Shown in pieces: positions 4,675 through 7,649 of a stretch of DNA of 7,649 nucleotides. Numbering within the stretch: the stretch's first letter is position 1; the number at the start of each line of letters is the position of its first letter. Source of the DNA: Pedobacter sp. UBA1654 (lineage in GTDB: Bacteria; Bacteroidota; Bacteroidia; Sphingobacteriales; Sphingobacteriaceae); assembly GCA_002320935.1 (NCBI GenBank), contig DCLG01000007.1:41106-48754 (forward strand), read 5' to 3'. A model generated the notes under the pieces. The model saw only the letters and a list, made by a program, of their open reading frames with translations. It was not told the origin of the DNA and made no database searches. Made by a program: the position numbers and the translations under genes.

Positions 4675-5391
4675 TTAGTTCTTGTTCAGCGTGTCGGTGA
4701 ATTTTGCATACGAATCCCGGATGTGTTTAATGGCATCGTAAGTAGTCCAGTTTTTTGCCTTCTCGTACTCTGGACGGTAGTTCAGCATGAAGTTTTCCAG
4801 ATCCTTACCATCAAGTGAGGTGTTCTTTTTGATCAGTTCTTCATTAAAGAATCCATCAATCTGAGATTGCTGCATCTCGTTGTTGTAATACCTGTTGAAA
4901 CGTTTGGCATTTTTTGGTGTTTTGCCGAAAAGCTCGTACAAAGCGGTAAGTGGCGTGAAAACGTAAGAAAGTAATGGTGGCTTGCCTGCATAATAAGAGC
5001 CCTTATTACGAAATTCCTTTTTAATTTCATTCATTTCTTCTTTACGGGTCTGGCCGTAAATGTTAACAGTGTTTAGCGTGGTTCGGTTCATTTTAACCAC
5101 AACATCCTGCTGCGAAACCACAACAATTTCGCGATCTCCGAAGTCTCTTTTAATAACCAGTAAAGTATCGCCAATGGCTGCCTTGATTTGAAAGATACCA
5201 AGATCATTACTCCCTACTGCAAATTTATTCCGCTTGTTGGTGATTTCACTGAGTGCAATCCGGTTGTTGCTACCATTCTCCATAACCACCCCTTTAAGTT
5301 GAAATTCTTGTTGCGCAAACAACTCTGCCTTGGGAGAAAGGCTGAAAGCAGCGAACGTAAACAAGTATAAAAGAGGTTGCTTCATGTTCAT
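4675..5391 (-). CDS. Secreted protein with carboxypeptidase-like regulatory domain, function unknown
   Basis: This 238-residue protein begins with a signal peptide: MNMKQPLLYLFTFAAF gives a short positive start and hydrophobic core, and cleavage is likely after FA at 25-26, before QQEFQ. Residues 29 to about 113 (LKGVVMENGSNNRIALSEI...GIFQIKAAIGDTLLV...LNTVNIYG) fit the beta-sandwich carboxypeptidase-regulatory-like domain. In Bacteroidota that domain often precedes outer-membrane receptors, but here no plug or barrel follows. The remaining 125 residues are charged, mostly helical-looking, and contain PPLLSYVFTPLTALYELFG (138-156). I do not recognise a family for this part. No lipobox cysteine is present, so a periplasmic or secreted location is inferred. 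ATG starts occur at codons 1 and 3. It is a lone gene, convergent with rnc (27-bp gap) and divergent from yicC. Confidence 0.85.
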   Translation of the reverse strand: MNMKQPLLYLFTFAAFSLSPKAELFAQQEFQLKGVVMENGSNNRIALSEITNKRNKFAVGSNDLGIFQIKAAIGDTLLVIKRDFGDREIVVVSQQDVVVKMNRTTLNTVNIYGQTRKEEMNEIKKEFRNKGSYYAGKPPLLSYVFTPLTALYELFGKTPKNAKRFNRYYNNEMQQSQIDGFFNEELIKKNTSLDGKDLENFMLNYRPEYEKAKNWTTYDAIKHIRDSYAKFTDTLNKN

Positions 5392-5470
5392 TTTAACGTG
5401 TAAAATTACATTTTGTTAAGGAGCTTTGAAGTTAAATTATGTTAAAAGGCAAAACCATGCAGAGAACATC

Positions 5471-5483
5471 CGATTAAAAATCG
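5471..5483. repeat. Short inverted repeat upstream of the yicC promoter
   Basis: CGATT-AAA-AATCG is a perfect 5-bp inverted repeat lying 29 bp upstream of the predicted yicC -7 element, in the divergent region shared with the secreted-protein gene. It could be an operator, but a repeat of this size can arise by chance in AT-rich DNA. Confidence 0.2.
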
Positions 5484-5512
5484 AGGGAATTAAGCATTTT
5501 AACAATAAATCA

Positions 5513-5520
5513 TATCTTTG
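5513..5520 (+). promoter_or_regulatory. Predicted -7 element of the yicC-gmk-nadD promoter
   Basis: TATCTTTG matches TAnnTTTG perfectly and is followed by CAC, the same downstream context as the acpP element at 2334-2341. No clear TTG -33 box is visible 17-23 bp upstream. Its closeness to the coding region (3 bp before ATG 5524) implies a transcript beginning at or just around the start codon. Confidence 0.55.
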
Positions 5521-5523
5521 CAC

Positions 5524-6399
5524 ATGATAAAATCAATGACAGGTTTTGGCCTGGCTTCTACTGATCATGAAAACACCAAGTTTTCTGTAGAGATCAAATC
5601 CCTGAACAGTAAGTTTCTGGAACTCAACCTGAAGCTGCCAAAAGCCTTTTCCGAAAAGGAACTGCTATTACGCAACATCTGCAGTAAAGACATTGAGCGT
5701 GGTAAAGTAAATGTTTCCATAAACATTGAACGCGGAGAAGAAAGTCTTAAAGGTGCAACCATTAATGCTGCTTTATTAAGTAAATACTACCGCGAACTTG
5801 AGGCCATCAATGTTAACCTTGGGGCGAACTCAAACAATCTGCTTCAAGCTGTTTTAAATCTTCCTGAAGTAATTTCTTACACTGAAGAAGTTGTAAACGA
5901 AGGTGAATGGGACATTGTACACTCTACATTCCTAAGTGCTTTAAACAACTTTAATCAGTTTAGAGCCACAGAAGGAGAAGTGCTTAAAACAGATCTGGAA
6001 TTAAGGATTAAGAACATTCTGGATCTATTCTCTCAGATTGAAGTACTGGAACCTTTGAGAATACCGCAGATCAGAGCGCGCTTGAACCAGTTTTTAGAAG
6101 ACAATGTGGGTAAGTTAAGTGTAGACCAGAACCGTTTGGAGCAGGAACTGATTTATTATATTGACAAGCTGGATATTACGGAAGAAAAGATCCGTTTAAG
6201 AAGTCACTGCGAATACTTTACGCAAACCTTGAAAAGCAAGGATGCAAACGGTAAAAAGCTTGGGTTTATCTCCCAGGAGATTGGTCGTGAGATTAATACC
6301 ATGGGTGCAAAGGCAAATGACGCACAGATCCAGCAACTGGTTGTGGGCATGAAAGAAGAATTGGAAAAGATTAAGGAACAGCTGTTAAACGTACTCTAA
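5524..6399 (+). CDS. yicC: YicC/YloC family endoribonuclease
   Basis: The 291-residue product is a full-length member of the YicC/YloC family, cytosolic proteins described as endoribonucleases and linked in E. coli to small-RNA turnover. The N-terminal YicC-like domain opens with the hallmark MIKSMTGFG and continues through VEIKSLNSKFLELNLKLP (residues 22-39) and RGKVNVSI (59-66). The conserved C-terminal domain carries LGFISQEIGREINTMGAKAND and ends in VVGMKEELEKIKEQLLNVL. The chosen start is ATG 5524. A TTG in frame at 5518 would add two residues (Met-His) but lies inside the predicted -7 element. ATG 5536 (MTGFG) is a possible shorter start. It is first of three tightly spaced genes, 18 nt before gmk. 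Its target RNA here is unknown. Confidence 0.93.
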   Translation: MIKSMTGFGLASTDHENTKFSVEIKSLNSKFLELNLKLPKAFSEKELLLRNICSKDIERGKVNVSINIERGEESLKGATINAALLSKYYRELEAINVNLGANSNNLLQAVLNLPEVISYTEEVVNEGEWDIVHSTFLSALNNFNQFRATEGEVLKTDLELRIKNILDLFSQIEVLEPLRIPQIRARLNQFLEDNVGKLSVDQNRLEQELIYYIDKLDITEEKIRLRSHCEYFTQTLKSKDANGKKLGFISQEIGREINTMGAKANDAQIQQLVVGMKEELEKIKEQLLNVL

Positions 6400-6417
6400 C
6401 AGGCTCAACATACACAA

Positions 6418-6987
6418 ATGAAACAAGGTAAACTCATTATATTTTCCGCTCCTTCAGGTGCTGGTAAAACCACTATTGTAAAGCATCTATTACAGAAGTT
6501 CCCCAACCTTAGCTTCTCGATCTCTGCAACCACCCGCGAATCCAGAGGTGCTGAAGTTCATGAGAACGACTATTATTTTATTACTAAAGAAGATTTTCTT
6601 CACCGCGTAGCCCGTCAGGAATTCGTGGAATTTGAAGAAGTATACAGCGGTACGTTCTATGGAACGCTTCGTTCAGAAATTGAACGCATCTGGAATGAAG
6701 ATAAACATGTGATCTTTGATATTGATGTTGAAGGTGGCTTGCGCCTGAAGCGTAAATACGAACAGGATGCACTGGCCATATTCGTACAGCCACCATCATT
6801 AGAGGTATTAAAAGAACGTTTGAGCGGCAGAGGTACAGACAGCATTGAAAAACTGCAGGAACGCTTTGTAAAGGCAGAAAAAGAGCTTCAATATGCTGAC
6901 AAGTTCGACGTGATCTTAAAAAATTACGACCTTGAAACTGCTTGCAAGGAAGCAGAACAGCTGGTTACCGACTTTTTGAATACGTAA
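6418..6987 (+). CDS. gmk: Guanylate kinase
   Basis: This cytosolic enzyme phosphorylates GMP to GDP with ATP, feeding GTP, dGTP and (p)ppGpp pools. The 189-residue product has the usual length. The P-loop SAPSGAGKTT spans 10-19 with Lys17. The GMP-binding part contains SATTRESRGAE (36-46; Arg40, Arg43), DYYF, and the FEEVYSGTFYGT segment (72-83; Glu74 region, Tyr81). DIDVEGG (101-107) and the lid segment RLSGRGTDS (134-142) follow. The first P-loop position is Ala where many orthologues have Gly, which does not touch the catalytic Lys. The gene lies between yicC and nadD with gaps of 18 and 12 nt, so co-transcription is very likely. The ATG has no Shine-Dalgarno sequence. Confidence 0.98.
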   Translation: MKQGKLIIFSAPSGAGKTTIVKHLLQKFPNLSFSISATTRESRGAEVHENDYYFITKEDFLHRVARQEFVEFEEVYSGTFYGTLRSEIERIWNEDKHVIFDIDVEGGLRLKRKYEQDALAIFVQPPSLEVLKERLSGRGTDSIEKLQERFVKAEKELQYADKFDVILKNYDLETACKEAEQLVTDFLNT

Positions 6988-6999
6988 AGTTTACAATTG

Positions 7000-7572
7000 A
7001 TGAAAGTAGGTTTGTTCTTTGGTTCGTTCAATCCGGTACATACCGGACACCTGATCATTGCCAGTTACATGGCCAACTTCACAGATCTTGATGAAGTATG
7101 GATGGTGGTTTCGCCCCATAATCCATTAAAGGATAAACGTAAGCTGACCAACATGTACGATCGGCTGGAGATGACCAGACTGGCAACCGAAAACGCCGAA
7201 CACATCAAGGTGAGCAACATTGAGTTCGGGCTTCCGCAACCATCATACACTGTAGATACGCTGGCTTATTTAAACGAGAAATATCCGGGAAGGGAGTTCG
7301 CACTCATAATGGGTGCGGATAATCTCGCTTCACTGAAAAAGTGGAAGAATTATGAAGTGCTATTGGCTAACTACAAAATCTACGTATATCCAAGGCCAGG
7401 TTCAGATATCAGTGACTGGTCTGAGCACCCGGCAATACATGTCACAGATACGCCAAATATGGAGATCTCTTCCACATTTATCCGGAATGCGATTAAAGAA
7501 GGGAAAAATGTGCAATTCTTTCTTCCAGATAGCGTGCTGGAGTTTATTGAAGGAAAGAACATGTACCGCTAG
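7000..7572 (+). CDS. nadD: Nicotinate-mononucleotide adenylyltransferase
   Basis: The protein transfers AMP from ATP to nicotinate mononucleotide, making deamido-NAD in NAD synthesis. The 190-residue product shows the nucleotidyltransferase motif GSFNPVHTGH (8-17; His14 and His17), SPHNPLK (38-44), PSYTVDTL (81-88), MGADNL (104-109) with the LKKWKNY stretch (112-118), and the C-terminal ATP-binding motif ISSTFIR (156-162). ATG 7000 is chosen: the in-frame TTG at 6997 immediately before it would add one residue only, and MKVGLFFGSFNP is the usual beginning of the family. It follows gmk by 12 nt at the end of the yicC-gmk-nadD cluster and stops 8 bp before the convergent gene at the window edge. 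Confidence 0.97.
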   Translation: MKVGLFFGSFNPVHTGHLIIASYMANFTDLDEVWMVVSPHNPLKDKRKLTNMYDRLEMTRLATENAEHIKVSNIEFGLPQPSYTVDTLAYLNEKYPGREFALIMGADNLASLKKWKNYEVLLANYKIYVYPRPGSDISDWSEHPAIHVTDTPNMEISSTFIRNAIKEGKNVQFFLPDSVLEFIEGKNMYR

Positions 7573-7580
7573 CAGTATCA

Positions 7581-7649
7581 CTAGAAACGAATCGCCTCCA
7601 ACAGTTCTTGCTTGAAACGATTTCTGGCTTGATCCTTATCGATTTTAGC
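7581..7649 (-). CDS. C-terminal end of an unidentified minus-strand gene (partial)
   Basis: The minus strand is open from the window edge to a TAG at 7583-7581. The last 22 codons read AKIDKDQARNRF then KQELLEAIRF, a charged, helix-like tail with ordinary codon use. The gene would be convergent with nadD, separated by 8 bp. The fragment is too short to name a family. An open frame of 23 codons could also occur by chance, but the composition and the tight convergent arrangement favour a real gene end. Confidence 0.5.
   Translation of the reverse strand, partial: AKIDKDQARNRFKQELLEAIRF

Noticed and set aside
1815..5488. The 9-mer ATCGAGGGA occurring three times (near 1815, 2185 and 5480, both strands)
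   Set aside because: Two of the copies lie inside the IPExxxVDY coding sequence and are explained by codons. Spacing and orientation are irregular, so a shared regulatory site is not supported.
5518..5523. TTG start adding Met-His to YicC
   Set aside because: The TTG is part of the predicted -7 element TATCTTTG, and the family normally begins with M-I-K/R-S-M-T-G-F-G, which matches ATG 5524.
6997..6999. TTG start for nadD one codon before the ATG
   Set aside because: The adjacent ATG 7000 gives the standard family N-terminus; the TTG adds nothing.
1..7649. Search for CRISPR arrays, insertion sequences, phage genes, toxin-antitoxin pairs or defence systems
   Set aside because: No spaced direct repeats, transposase-like or defence-like proteins, or terminal inverted repeats were seen; the window is packed with housekeeping genes of uniform composition.

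Overview
The window looks like ordinary chromosomal DNA of a Bacteroidota species, most probably Sphingobacteriaceae (Pedobacter-like). Four things support this. It carries a gene for the Bacteroidota-restricted IPExxxVDY protein. It has -7 elements of the Bacteroidota type (TAnnTTTG) and no Shine-Dalgarno sequences before its genes. It has a secreted protein with a carboxypeptidase-like regulatory domain. The enzymes themselves have a Bacteroidota flavour. Species cannot be fixed from the sequence alone.

Layout. Positions 1-179 hold two minus-strand tRNA genes, tRNA-Glu(UUC) and tRNA-Ser(GGA). Just upstream of them on the same strand is pyk (pyruvate kinase, 227-1657), and upstream of pyk is the small IPExxxVDY gene (1798-2217, TTG start). 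A 157-bp divergent intergenic region follows. From it runs the plus-strand cluster acpP - fabF - rnc (2375-4647): acyl carrier protein, the elongating ketoacyl-ACP synthase II, and ribonuclease III. A secreted protein of unknown function (4675-5391) lies convergent to rnc. A second plus-strand cluster then starts: yicC - gmk - nadD (5524-7572), encoding a YicC-family endoribonuclease, guanylate kinase and nicotinate-mononucleotide adenylyltransferase. At the right edge (7581-7649) is what seems to be the last 22 codons of a minus-strand gene convergent to nadD. No gene-free stretch exceeds 160 bases.

How the genes relate. acpP and fabF act in the same pathway (type II fatty acid elongation), and rnc rides in the same transcript. 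pyk completes glycolysis, gmk makes GDP, and nadD makes NAD precursors, so this is core housekeeping content. I found no mobile element, CRISPR array, phage gene, toxin or defence system, and no foreign-looking block.

The features worth a second look are small regulatory ones. These are palindromes overlapping the -33 regions of the predicted acpP and pyk promoters, a hairpin plus exact 9-bp tandem repeat between acpP and fabF, a yicC promoter so close to its ATG that the mRNA would be leaderless or nearly so, a non-ATG and possibly frame-disturbed start of rnc, and an AT-rich stem-loop separating pyk from the tRNA genes. The IPExxxVDY protein is the main gene here whose role is unknown.
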